From assembly GCF_027244095.1 (NCBI RefSeq), contig NC_069669.1, forward strand, positions 11,062,501 through 11,126,500: a DNA stretch of 64,000 nt, in the 5' to 3' direction. Numbering within the stretch: the first letter of the stretch is position 1; each line of letters opens with the position of its first letter. Below are positions 53,873 through 63,644 of this stretch, piece by piece. The stretch comes from Hemicordylus capensis. Lineage: Eukaryota > Chordata > Lepidosauria > Squamata > Cordylidae. The position numbers and the translations under genes were made by a program. The notes under the pieces were generated by a model. The model searched no databases and was not told the origin of the DNA. It saw only the letters and a list, made by a program, of their open reading frames with translations.

Positions 53873-54045
53873 TAGCTCCGCGGTGAAACATCTGCTTTGA
53901 TTGCAGAGGGTCCCAGGTTCGCTTCCTGGCAGCATCTCCAGGAGGGCTGGGAAAAAGATGCTTGCCGGAAACCTCAGAGAGCCGCTGACAGTCAGTGTAG
54001 TAGACAATACTGAGCTTGATGGACCACCGTCTGACTCAGTATAAG
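53873..54045 (+). mobile_element. tRNA-Ala SINE monomer
   Basis: TATAGCTCCGCGGTGAAACA (A box), GGTTCGCTTCCTGGCAGC (B box) and a TGAGCTTGATGGACCACCG tail. Abuts a reverse composite copy. Confidence 0.75.
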
Positions 54046-54046
54046 T

Positions 54047-54330
54047 CATAGCGACATAGGAAGCTGCCATATACCGAGTCAGACCAGTGGTCTTTCTAGC
54101 TCAGTATTGTCTTCACAGACTGGCAGTGGCTTCTCCAAGGCTGCAATCTTGGAGATGCTGCCCGGGAAGGAACTTGGAACCTAGATGCTCTTCCCAGAGC
54201 GGCTTCATCCCTTAAGGGGAATATCTTGCAGTGCTCACACATCAAGTCTCCCATTCAATCACAAACCAGGGTGGACCCTGCTTAGCTAAGGGGACAAGTC
54301 ATGCTTGCTACAAGACCAGCTCTCCTCAAG
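54047..54330 (-). mobile_element. Composite 5S/tRNA SINE
   Basis: Reverse copy from GCGACATAGGAAGCTGCCAT to GCTACAAGACCAGCTCTCCT. Confidence 0.85.
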
Positions 54331-54334
54331 GCTG

Positions 54335-54670
54335 CTACCACAAGGAAGCTGTTTAGTGGTAGAGCATCTGCTCTGTATATAGACCAGACCGGCTCAACTT
54401 TTCCTCCTGCCAGCTGTTTTCGGACTACAACTCCCACAATCCCCAGCTACAGTGTCCAACAGCCAGGGATTATAGGGGTTGCAGCCCAAGATCTGCAGGA
54501 GGGCTGAGGTTGAGCAGGCCTGATGTAGACAGTCCCAGGTTGACAGCAGCTTCAGGTAGGGCTGGGAACGAGCCCTGCATGAAATCTTGGAGCAGCTGCT
54601 GCAAGTCAGTGTAGGCAATATTGAGCTAGATGGATCAAGAGTCTGGCTCGGAATAAGACAGATGCCTATG
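54335..54670 (+). mobile_element. tRNA-Ala SINE split by a hAT-type MITE
   Basis: 54345-54376 carries GTTTAGTGGTAGAGCATCTG, and the SINE resumes at 54531 with AGTCCCAGGTTGACAGCAGC. The MITE occupies 54385-54522. Confidence 0.8.
54385..54522. mobile_element. hAT-type MITE, TSD 7/8, inside a SINE
   Basis: CAGACCGGCTCAACTTTTCC to GAGGTTGAGCAGGCCTG, flanked by ATATAGAC and ATGTAGAC. Confidence 0.88.
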
Positions 54671-54674
54671 GTTC

Positions 54675-54860
54675 TAACAGGGCCATAACTCAGTGGCAAA
54701 ACACCTGCTTCGCTTGCAGAGGCTCCCAAGTTGAACCCCTGGCAGCATCTCCAGGCCAGGGCAGGGAAAGACCTTGTGGAGCTGCTGCCAGTCAGTGTAG
54801 ACTCTTCTGAGTTAGATGGACCACAGTCTGACTCAGTAAGGCAGCTTCCTATGTTCATGT
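54675..54860 (+). mobile_element. tRNA-Ala SINE monomer
   Basis: GGGCCATAACTCAGTGGCAA (A box), CTGCTTCGCTTGCAG and AAGTTGAACCCCTGGCAGC (B box). Confidence 0.82.
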
Positions 54861-55037
54861 CAATATTGCAATATCCCTCTTCGATCCAGCATAATGTCCC
54901 TCCCAGTGGCTGCTGCTGGTATAACAAGGCCATCCCTTGGACTGACAATCCCGCTGGTGCATTTAACTGGGATTTGCAAGACGTTTCCAGCACAGCTGAA
55001 ATGTAGTAGGGTCTCCGTTTGTATTGATCATTTGGGT

Positions 55038-55173
55038 CAGAGATTCTCAACATTGGGTCCCCAGATGTTATTGGACTTCAACTCCCATAATCCCCAACTA
55101 AAGACCACTAGGGCTGGGGATTATGGGAACTGAAGTCCAATAACAGCTGGAGACCCAAGGTTGAGAATCTCTG
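55038..55173. mobile_element. hAT-type MITE
   Basis: CAGAGATTCTCAACATTGGG to CCAAGGTTGAGAATCTCTG. The flanks ATTTGGGT and ATTTTGGGT differ by one inserted T. Confidence 0.85.
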
Positions 55174-55611
55174 ATTTTGGGTAATGCCTGCTGGTGCCTT
55201 TCCCTTCCTCTCCTCCACCCCCAGCCTTTCTATGCAGCAATAAGTGCTAGAAACTTGACAGACACTGAAGAATGATACAGCCACACCCTGGATCTCTTTC
55301 ATTATTTTTTAAAATGTCTATCCCACCTGTCTTCCAAGGTGGGGCATCACTGCAACATTTGTGTCACCCCAAATCAGCCCAATTGTGTCACGGACACATC
55401 GTTGTATCCTCGTTCCATCTACACCCTGTCTTGTCTCTATTGCGAGAGTCCCAATTTTGGGGTACCGAAATCCCTCGCCCATCCCTGTTCTTATGTTGTC
55501 TCTTTCTGCCTTTGAGGATGCTGTGTTAAAATTCTGTTCAGGTGAGTTGCTAGCCTTGTCATTCTCCAAGGCTTGGCAGAGTATCTCCAAAAACTAAATC
55601 TGGGAGTGGGT

Positions 55612-55938
55612 ACATCTTCCCTCTACCGTGTATGCATGCCCTTGAATTCTCTTCCATGGGATGTGCTGATGGCCACTAGCTTGGATGGTTTTAAAAGGGG
55701 CTTAGACAAATCCATGGAAGACAGGTCTATCGATGGCTACTAGTCTGAGGGCTATAGGCCACCTCCAGCTTCAAGATGCCTCTGAAGACCAGCTGCAGGA
55801 GAGCAACAGCAGGAGAGACGGCCTGCCCTCACCTCTTGCCTGTGGGCTCTCCAGAGGCATCTGGTGGGCCACTGTGGGAAACAGGATGCTGGACTAGATG
55901 GGCCTTGGGCCTGATCCAGCAGGGCTACTCTTATGTAC
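55612..55938 (+). mobile_element. CR1-like LINE 3' end
   Basis: TTGAATTCTCTTCCATGGGA (encoding the LNSLPWDV equivalent), then GCCACCTCCAGCTTCAAGAT and GGGCCTGATCCAGCAGGGCT. Confidence 0.78.
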
Positions 55939-55939
55939 T

Positions 55940-57080
55940 GCAGAAGCTTTACAGTCAGTGCACAACTTGAGCTTTTATTATTTATTTACTATTTATTTTA
56001 CATTTATGAACCTCCCCATCCAGAGGCTCTGGGCGGTGTACAACAACTTTAAAACAACTTTACCCCACGACAGCTGTGGCGACATATTATGAACTGTGAA
56101 AATCCTGTAGGGCTGTGTATCATTTTCTCATATTATCTCTAAGAAGAAACACAGTCGCATCTGGCCGCTAAATCAGTGCAAAAGAGGCAATTACCTGTGC
56201 AGTAATACAGCGTCTCGTGCACCCTCCCTCTGTGCCCCTGAACACTGCAGGATTTACTTACAAGTAAACACGGACAAGAGTTATGCTGCAAGGGCATTAC
56301 AACCCTGGCTGTCTCTGTTTTCATCTGTGAAATGTTGGTGGTTCTCTGGAGATCAACACATTCCTGCTAGATATACTCAAACGTGTGTGGATGGAGAGGA
56401 TACAAAACTCCTATGCAATAAGACAAAGGTAAAACCATTCTTTTTAGTCCCCCTGCCTCCCCCCCACCACCAAAAAAACAACCAAAACACACAGTAGATT
56501 TGGCTTTCAGATGCACTTAAAAGCAACTGCCTGAAAGGAAGCTTGCATATGAAGGAGGAAAGTTCTGAATCAGCCATCTCACTGCTATGCTAGCTTTCTA
56601 CTTGCACAGGCTGTTTTGATGGCAACGCCATACACATACCCCTAGGAGTAAGCCCCATTGAATATAGTGGGACTTACTACTGAGTAAGTATACATAGAGT
56701 TGCTCTGCATGTGTGATTTCCCCACCACCTGCGACCAAAAATGGTACAGTCCATTCAACTAGTTCAAGGCTCTACCATCTGACTCCTTCATTTTGCTGGA
56801 GGTTTGTTGGAAGGAAGTTACCAGATTGTCTTCTCTGAAAACGAAGAGTATTCATCATAAGGCAGTGGATGGCAACCCCGTCTTCTTAATTTCTCCTGGG
56901 CAGTTGTCTTTTCGCCTGCAAGAGGTGGAAGAATTGTCTTGCTTTTAAAAGGTGTACTGTAGAAAGCATTTTTAAAAAAAATCAAATACATTTTCTGAAA
57001 TTAACAATTATATTTCTGGTGTTTATTGCACATGCTCTCCAGGTTAATTTGGTGTCCTAATTTAAGGCGCTCTCGCAATT
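55940..57080. other. Intergenic stretch upstream of EEF2KMT, no gene recognised
   Basis: Mostly unique-looking sequence with a (TTTA)-rich patch and an L2-like tail scrap at 55960-56045 (CCAGAGGCTCTGGGCGGTGT). Confidence 0.4.
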
Positions 57081-57084
57081 ATTT

Positions 57085-57200
57085 TAAGGTGGTGTACTTT
57101 TCAAGCGGTGGTCCACTCCGATTTAGCAGGAGGAGAGCAATTGTCCCCATCGGTACCAGCACAGCATCTTTTCCAGTGGCTGTCGCTGGTAATCTTCCTT
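57085..57200 (+). mobile_element. MIR/L2-tail-like repeat fragment
   Basis: TTTAGCAGGAGGAGAGCAAT and TTTTCCAGTGGCTGTCGCTG match the 26840/37425/49635 family. Confidence 0.55.
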
Positions 57201-57423
57201 GCCCCTTTGTTTGAAAGGCTGGCCTGGTTCACACAATCATTCAAACTGGGTTTAATTTGTGTTACGGTCAGAGTTCCCTGTGGCAAGGCCTCTGCTCCAC
57301 ACTGCCCCTTGTGGTGTTGCTGCACTGCAGCAGCTTTTGTGCTTCTAAGCCCTCTGCTGGCCCCGCCCTGTGAGACCTGTGATTGGCTCCCCTGCAGATA
57401 GGAAGAGTATAATGATACTAGAC

Positions 57424-57559
57424 CAATTGTCTCAACATTGAGTCGCCAGATGTTATCGGACTTCAGCTCCCATAATCCCTAGCCCCAGTAGCCTTTGAAT
57501 TGGGTATTATGGGAGTTGAAGTCTAATAACATCTGGGGATCCAACGTTGAGAATCCCTG
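57424..57559. mobile_element. hAT-type MITE with exact 8-bp TSD
   Basis: CAATTGTCTCAACATTGAG to CAACGTTGAGAATCCCTG, flanked by TACTAGAC at 57416-57423 and 57560-57567. Confidence 0.9.
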
Positions 57560-57567
57560 TACTAGAC

Positions 57568-57795
57568 CAAGGGTTCCCACCCCTGTGTCTCCAGATATTG
57601 TTAGACTTTAAATCCCATCATCCAGGGATTCCCAACCTTGAGTCTCCATATGTTGCTGAACTACAACTCCCATCATCCAGGGATTCCCAACCTTGAGTCT
57701 CCATATGTTGCTGAACTACAACTCCCATCACCCAGAGATTCCCAACCTTGGGTCTCCAGATGTCGTTAGACTACAACTCCCATAATCCCCAGTGC
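57568..57795. repeat. 55-bp tandem array derived from one end of a hAT-type MITE
   Basis: CCATCA landmarks fall at 57615, 57670 and 57725, then CCATAA at 57780, each exactly 55 bp apart. Each unit holds the MITE end GGGATTCCCAACCTTGAGTC and the arm ACTACAACTCCCAT. Confidence 0.9.
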
Positions 57796-57799
57796 TGTT

Positions 57800-58760
57800 C
57801 ATGAGAGCAAGATATGAAGTTCCTGTAAACTGTATTTTATTTTCGAATATCTAGATCCTGGGTTTCCATGCTCAAGAGAGGAGCTCAAGAAAATGTAGGT
57901 GGAATGCACAGCCCAAACGGTGCCATTCCTTTTCCTTAAGAACTGAACTCAGGAGCATAAGCTATTTGCTGCAACTTCAGCAGTATTTTGGTGGTACCCC
58001 CAGAGGCCAGGTAAGGCTATTCCAAAGGCTGGATCCAGACCCAGAGCACTCCCCGCTTTAGGGGCAATTTCCTTCATCTGCTTGGGTTGGAATAACAACA
58101 ACTAAATATGCCTCTCTGTTTCCAGAATGTCCAATTAGTTAAAGAACTCTTACACGTCGGTTAGAAGTCTCAGAAGTGACCACGTTGTTTTTTGTTTAGA
58201 AAACAGAGATTTCATATCACTCTGGTAAAGCTGTTTATGAAAAGGCAATTGCTTTCTCATTTCACACGCCACAAAGCCAGACAAAAAACATATGTGCCGT
58301 CTTCGCAAATGTGTGTTGATTGGACGCTTTCCGCTGCTGTTTGTGCAGATCACGGAGGCTCCTAACAGATTGCTGTCGTCATTCCTAGGTACTTTTTAGC
58401 CAGAGATAAAGGATATGCTTAATAAAGCATCTGCTATGCTGTTGTTAATTAGAAATTGAAAACGTTCTCTATGCAAAGGAGAAAACACACACCCTGCAAT
58501 TGTACATATTTTGGGCGCTAGCAAGCACCACTCACCTGAGGGTGTGTTCAGAGGAGGAGAGCTTCTTATGCTTCCGGACAGGTGTTGTTAGACTGCAATC
58601 CCTGCCTTGGGATTGTTTTAATGAAAGGCGGTATATAAATTTAACAATTAAATTAAATAACTCTCATCCACAAATGCGGGAAGTCTCTCAGGTAAAACTG
58701 AGGCTTGTTGAACCTAGAGGGCTCTCTAAGCTACGGGGTTCAACCATATCCAATGTTTTG
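57800..58760. other. Intergenic stretch, no gene recognised
   Basis: Unique-looking sequence. A short AAAGGCGGTATATAAATTTA LINE tail lies at 58624. No coding feature is supported. Confidence 0.4.
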
Positions 58761-58767
58761 ACTTTTT

Positions 58768-59035
58768 GTTTGCTTAGCAGGGTCTGCTCTGGTTTGCATT
58801 TGGATGGGAGACGACATGTCAGTGCTCTCTGCTGTAAGATATTCCCCTTAGGGGATGGGGCTGTAGCTCAGTGGCAGAACATCTGCTTTGCATGCAGAAA
58901 GTCCCAAGTTCAGGTAGGGCCGGGAGACCCGCCTGCCAGAAACCTTGGAGAAGCTGCTGCCAGTCAGTGTAGGCAATACGGAACTAGATGGACCACAGTC
59001 TGACTCAGTATAAGGCAGCTTCCTATGTCCCTATC
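58768..59035 (+). mobile_element. Intermediate-type SINE: 5S module plus intact tRNA-Ala A box
   Basis: TTGCTTAGCAGGGTCTGCTC and TTGGATGGGAGACGACATG (5S block) precede GGGGCTGTAGCTCAGTGGCA (A box) and GCTTTGCATGCAG. The B box is partly deleted. Confidence 0.85.
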
Positions 59036-59049
59036 TAACACAGAGCACA

Positions 59050-59265
59050 GACAACAAACCAACCAACAAATAAACAAACAAATAATAAATGAGATGGTTT
59101 CCTGCCCCCAAAGGGCTCACAATCTAAAAAAAAGAAACATAAAATAGACACCAGCAACAGCCACTGGAGGGATGCTGTGCTGGGGATGGATAAGGCCAGT
59201 TGCTCTCCCTCTGCTAAATAAAGAGAATCACCACTTTAAAAAGGTGTCTCTTTGCTCAGTTAGCG
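59050..59265 (-). mobile_element. MIR/L2-tail-like interspersed repeat
   Basis: Reverse copy with CCCCCAAAGGGCTCACAATC and AACAGCCACTGGAGGGATGC. Confidence 0.68.
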
Positions 59266-59269
59266 GGGA

Positions 59270-60205
59270 GAGCTCTGAGTACCCGCTGGGAGCCCTTCAA
59301 TGACCCCTAGGAATACTGTTATTCCCCTTTGGGAACCTCTACATAATGCAATGTAATAAAGGGTGGAGGAAACATATGTTTAAAAGCCAGGGGAAAGAGG
59401 AACCTTAGGCATGGTTTTCATTAAATTCTCTAGGAACAGGGTCCTCCTGGCAATGTGATATTTCAGGACTTGGTTCCATTGTACTGCTGTTTGCAGCATA
59501 GGTTTCTCTTTAGGGGCCTGACAATTTAGAAGCCAAATGAAAAATGTATGAGACGTTTTATACTGCCACAGCTGGGGGGGAGAAATGGCCCTCATAATTG
59601 CCGGCTGAATGAATCCACAAGAAAGTTTTATACAGATACACGTTATTTACCAGATCGTTTTCATAGAGCATAATAATGCTGGCATTGATATTTCATTCCA
59701 GAACAATCAATGTGCGAATGAAACATGGCTAAATTATGTCCAGGAAATGAGCATTCCGGTGTTTTATTGAGGTTTCAGAGTGCGGATGTGATTTGTGACT
59801 ATGCGGATTTTATTTTTATTTTTTTAACCAGAGTGGATAAAGGAGAATTTGTGTTGAAAGGATTGCTACCTGTTGCTGACTGATCTTCTCAGCGGTAACA
59901 AAGTTGCTGTCTTTTGCTTAGCATGGATAATAAGGACTGTTGATCAATCAATGATGAAAACATGTAGAAAACTAGCCCTTAAGGGAGAACCCTAGACTAG
60001 AACCCTGATTTGCTAGCTTTCCATAAGTAGGGAGTTCAGACCCATTGCCTCTCACTTGCATTCAGATATGGTATGGTCTCAGGAGGGGCTGCACCAAACG
60101 AGACTCCATGTGTGACTGACTGGACGAATTCGGACACAACACAGAACCAAGGGTCTAATGGACCACAAGACCAGCTCTAGTCCCTTCACAAGCTCTGTCT
60201 GCTCC
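59270..60205. other. Intergenic stretch, no gene recognised
   Basis: No coding feature. 60050-60175 carries a weak 5S/SINE-like remnant. Confidence 0.4.
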
Positions 60206-60209
60206 CAGA

Positions 60210-60477
60210 CTCAGATGGCTTTGTCCCTCCAGCTATTTTTGGACAACAACACTCATCTTCCCCAGCCACAGTGTCCAAAAGTCAGGGATGATGGGAGTTG
60301 TAGTCTGACATCTGCAGGAGGGCTGAAGTTGGACTAGACCAGGGGTTCCTAATTAGGAGTACTCCAGATGTTCTTGGACTACAACTCCCATCATCCTTGG
60401 CTGCAATAAATGGTAGTTGGGGATGGTGGGAGTTGTAGTTCAGCAACATCTGGAATACTGTCAGTTGGGCAGCCCTG
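60210..60477. mobile_element. Two adjacent hAT-type MITEs
   Basis: The first ends near CTGAAGTTGGACTAGACC. The second runs from CAGGGGTTCCTAATTAGG at 60340 to TTGGGCAGCCCTG at 60477. The flanks match at only 5 of 8. Confidence 0.7.
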
Positions 60478-60584
60478 GATGAGATCATTCACTCAGCCCA
60501 GTGAATTTGGAGGGGCGTGTATCTCCTGCTATCATTGTCTTCCACACCATTCCCAGTTTCTGGTCCAGGAAGAATGATGTTTGT

Positions 60585-60885
60585 GGTAGCAAGCATGAAT
60601 TGTCCCCTTTGCTAAGCAGGGCCTGCCCTGGTTTGCATTTGAATGGGAGACTACATGTGGGCATTGTAAGGTCTTTCCCTTAGAGGATGGGGCTGCTCTG
60701 GGAAGAGCACATGCTTGCTTGCATGCAGAAGGTTCCAAGTCCCCCCACCTCACATCTCCAAGAGAGGGCTAAGAGAGACTCCTGCCTGCAACCTTGGAGA
60801 AACTGCTGCCAGTCTGTGTAGACAATACTGAACTAGATGGACCAATGGTCTGACTTGGTATATGGCAGCTGCCTATGTTCCTATG
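60585..60885 (+). mobile_element. Composite 5S/tRNA SINE abutting the ENPP7-like 3' end
   Basis: GTGGTAGCAAGCATGAATTG to GCAGCTGCCTATGTTCCTAT. It ends 22 bp before the ENPP7-like stop codon, on the downstream side of that minus-strand gene. Confidence 0.85.
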
Positions 60886-60907
60886 TAACCAAAGAAGGAA
60901 ACATGGC

Positions 60908-61258
60908 TTACCTCTTCTTCTGCTGAATGGTCCTGTGGACCACAACTGAAATAAGTATCAGAAGTAGCAGAACAACAACCACAACACTTAGGAGAATGGG
61001 AAGAAGAAATTTCCTGGATGATGTGGAAGGAGGTTGTTGGGTATTGAGCATATCCTGAGTAAATACCAAGGATCCATTATTGGGCTCTGGTTGGACTCCC
61101 AGAAGTTGACACATCAGTGGGTAGATGTGGATACTGTCAAAGGGCTCTGCTAAGTAGTCCTTCTTGAAATCGGGGCCGAAAGCTCTAAAGATGGTCTTCA
61201 TGTCCATGTCTTCATTGTCGAAACCATGATCACCTTTGTTGACATAGAGGATAAACCT
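60908..61258 (-). CDS. ENPP7: ENPP7-like phosphodiesterase, terminal coding exon (partial gene)
   Basis: ENPP7 (alkaline sphingomyelinase) is a membrane ectoenzyme that cleaves phosphocholine from sphingomyelin. The exon follows the acceptor TCTCTTCCAG and encodes 116 residues: RFILYVNKGDHGFDNEDMDM, KTIFRAFGPDFKKDYLAEPF, DSIHIYPLMCQLLGVQPEPN, NGSLVFTQDML. HGFDN contains a conserved zinc-binding His of the ENPP family, and DMDMKTIFRAxGP is what I recall as ENPP7-specific rather than ENPP4/5/6. NGS is a possible N-glycosylation site. The Ser/Thr/Pro stalk is followed by a ~23-residue transmembrane helix (FLLPILLSVVVVVLLLLILI) and a short basic tail, HRTIQQKKR. This is a type I anchor. The catalytic N-terminal exons must lie beyond 64000. 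The stop TAA overlaps a perfect donor (AGAG|GTAAGC), so a further exon is possible. It could be an ENPP7 paralogue rather than the orthologue. Confidence 0.8.
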   Translation of the reverse strand, partial: RFILYVNKGDHGFDNEDMDMKTIFRAFGPDFKKDYLAEPFDSIHIYPLMCQLLGVQPEPNNGSLVFTQDMLNTQQPPSTSSRKFLLPILLSVVVVVLLLLILISVVVHRTIQQKKR

Positions 61259-61261
61259 CTG

Positions 61262-61725
61262 GAAGAGAGAATAAAGACATCTCTAATTGCTAGTACACTG
61301 ATATTGACAACATAATGAGGCAGTCTTAGATTTGTGGAGAACACCTCCTTAATGATTCCATCTGTGTCTATAATTAAGAATGTGTAATTCAATCATAAAA
61401 GTAATCCCCACAAAACTTGGTGATGGCCTCTAATGGAGATGGCTTGGATGAAGATCAGAGAAATCCATATGGGATGAGAGGTGTTGGGTTCACCTGGATT
61501 CCAACCTAAAGGATTCCTTGCTGGAAGGGGGAGTCCTCCTCAGCCTGGACCTCCGATCTGTTTTGCCTACCTGATTGCTCGTTTCCAGTCATTGCAATAA
61601 ACAGGCTTTTAGAAATATACTATTTCTATTTCACTAGCTTGACTGGTGCAGATCACCTGCACACTTGTGGATTGGGGTAACCCACTGCAAAACCAGCCAT
61701 CTCTAGAAGGAATAGATCATGATAG
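61262..61725. other. Presumed ENPP7-like intron, no feature recognised
   Basis: A minus-strand frame (61198-61392) runs through the splice acceptor but has no family similarity and is intronic by position. Confidence 0.45.
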
Positions 61726-61729
61726 AAGC

Positions 61730-62010
61730 ATGAATTGTCCTCTTTGCTAAGCAGGGACTGCCCTGGTTTGCATCTAGATGGGAGACTACCGTATGAACAT
61801 GGTAAGATATTCCCGTGGATGGGGATGGGGCCACTCTGGGAAGAACACCTGCATTATGCATGCAGAAGGTTCCAAGTTTCCTCCCTGGCATCTCCAGATA
61901 GGGCTGAGAGAGACTCCTGCCTGCAACCTTAGAGAAGTTGCTGCCAGTCTGTGAAGACAATACTGAGCTGGATGGACCAAGCGCCTGACTCAGTAAAACA
62001 TGAGTCCTTT
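61730..62010 (+). mobile_element. Composite 5S/tRNA SINE in the ENPP7-like intron
   Basis: GCATGAATTGTCCTCTTTGC to GCGCCTGACTCAGTAAAAC. A-box-less subfamily. Confidence 0.85.
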
Positions 62011-62014
62011 GTTT

Positions 62015-62885
62015 TTCCATTCACACTACTTCCAGACACAGAGGATCAGGAAGGCTTAGGACTTGATGGATTGGCCACTATATGTCACTATTGCTCCATG
62101 AGAGAGATGCAAACTAGGCATCCATATTCTGCACATTTAGGTTTCAAAAATGTTAGCTGTACGTCTAGAACTGAATGAGAAGGGGCAGTAAAAATTCAGC
62201 TTGAGGCCCATTTGGTGAGTCCGGAAGAAGCATGTGATCTAACCCTTTTTGGACCACACCAAGGAGGTGCCTGTATGACTGGATGCTTTCTCACATCAAA
62301 GCTCACCACCCAGGGCAAGTTAGTATGCCAGGGAGACAGGCTCTAGATCAACTTGACACACTAGCTTTCCACAAACAGGGAGTTTTCAGTGGAGTAGCAG
62401 CTTCCTGCTCCTGTGACATCCACATTCCAAGGTACTGTGACCCAAGGAAAACTGGCTGCAAGTCTACATCGGTCAGAAAAAGATGGACGGCTGTTCCTGT
62501 TCCATCTGAATTTGGTGCAATTTCCAATTTCCATTCTAAAGCTAAAACATAGCCAGATTGTTTCCATTAGAAAATCTGTATTTAAATCTACATTTCCCAC
62601 AGGATTTCCATGCATTTCATACCCAAGCAGTTGGTGCGATAATATTTTTCAAAGAACTCATTTAAACAATCATTTTCTGCAAAGGTATAGCATCCATAAA
62701 CACGTCCACACTGTATAAAATCTGAGCTGATGGGGAGTGAGAGGGGCTGGAACCATGCCTTCCATTACAAATGTCAGCAAGAGATGAATTTGGTAACATA
62801 CCCAGTCAGAAGCAGGGGACATAATACTTGCCTCATATTGAGGGGAGCATTACAGAGCCCCCTGGATTTGTAGTCAGTGCTCTGC
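62015..62885. other. Presumed ENPP7-like intron, unique-looking
   Basis: Searched on the minus strand for the preceding ENPP exon (YxNNPRVTPLLxY region) without success. Confidence 0.4.
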
Positions 62886-62889
62886 TCGG

Positions 62890-63105
62890 ACACCCAGTAT
62901 GGTGTAGTGGTTGGAGTGTTGGACTAGGACTGGGGAGACCTGAGTTCAAATCCTCATCCAGCCATGAAACTCACTGGGTGACTCTGGGCAAGTCACTTCT
63001 CAGCCTAACCTACCACGCAGGGTTGTTGTGAGGATAAATGTAACCACGTACACCGCTTTGTGCTCCTTGGAGGAAGAGTGGGATGTAAATATATAGTAAA
63101 TACAT
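62890..63105 (+). mobile_element. Sauria SINE, full length
   Basis: CACCCAGTATGGTGTAGTGG, GAGTTCAAATCCTCATCCAG, GGGTGACTCTGGGCAAGTCA, GGTTGTTGTGAGGATAAATG and the Bov-B-like end CTTGGAGGAAGAGTGGGATG. Confidence 0.9.
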
Positions 63106-63236
63106 CCATCCATCATAAATAAATAATGTTGGGATCTGTCACTAGTCAGAACCAAGCAAGTGGCCATCTCCAAGGCAGTAACTGGGGAGTCAACTCACTC
63201 TCAAGTCAAGCATGCACTGACGCGAAGACTTTATAG

Positions 63237-63370
63237 CAGGGCTGCTCAGCTTTGGCCCTCCAGATGTTTTTGGACTACAACTCCCATTATCCCCAACCAC
63301 AATGGCCAATAGTTAGGGATTATGGGAGTTGTAGGCCAAACTTTTCAGGAGGACCAGTTGAACAGCCCTG
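63237..63370. mobile_element. hAT-type MITE with exact 8-bp TSD
   Basis: CAGGGCTGCTCAGCTTTGGC to ACCAGTTGAACAGCCCTG, flanked by CTTTATAG at 63229-63236 and 63371-63378. Confidence 0.92.
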
Positions 63371-63499
63371 CTTTATAGGGTCTTGAGGGCAGGGATTGGC
63401 CCCTGGGGGGGGTCAGCTGACTGAGTGCCCATGCAGGCTGGTACTGCAGGCTAGAGGGCGCCCTTGCAGCCCAGAGCTCAGTTTGCTTGCCTTCTAGAA

Positions 63500-63635
63500 C
63501 AGGGATTCTCAACGTTGGGTCCCCATATGTTATTGGACTCCAACTCCCATAATCCCCAGCCAAAGGCCACTGGGGCTTGGGATTATGGGAGTTGAAGTCC
63601 ACTAACATCTGGGGGCCCAATGTTGAGGATCCCTG
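63500..63635. mobile_element. hAT-type MITE with exact 8-bp TSD
   Basis: CAGGGATTCTCAACGTTGGG to CCAATGTTGAGGATCCCTG, flanked by TTCTAGAA at 63492-63499 and 63636-63643. The octamer is itself a palindrome. Confidence 0.92.
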
Positions 63636-63644
63636 TTCTAGAAG

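Noticed and set aside
53162-53875. 237-codon plus-strand open frame over EEF2KMT exon 1
   Set aside because: It is the opposite strand of a CpG island with few stop codons because of GC content; it is Pro/Arg-rich, begins in a SINE tail and has no domain.
61198-61392. 64-codon minus-strand frame LIIDTDGIIKEVF upstream of the ENPP7-like exon
   Set aside because: It crosses the splice acceptor and shows no similarity to ENPP proteins; treated as intron.
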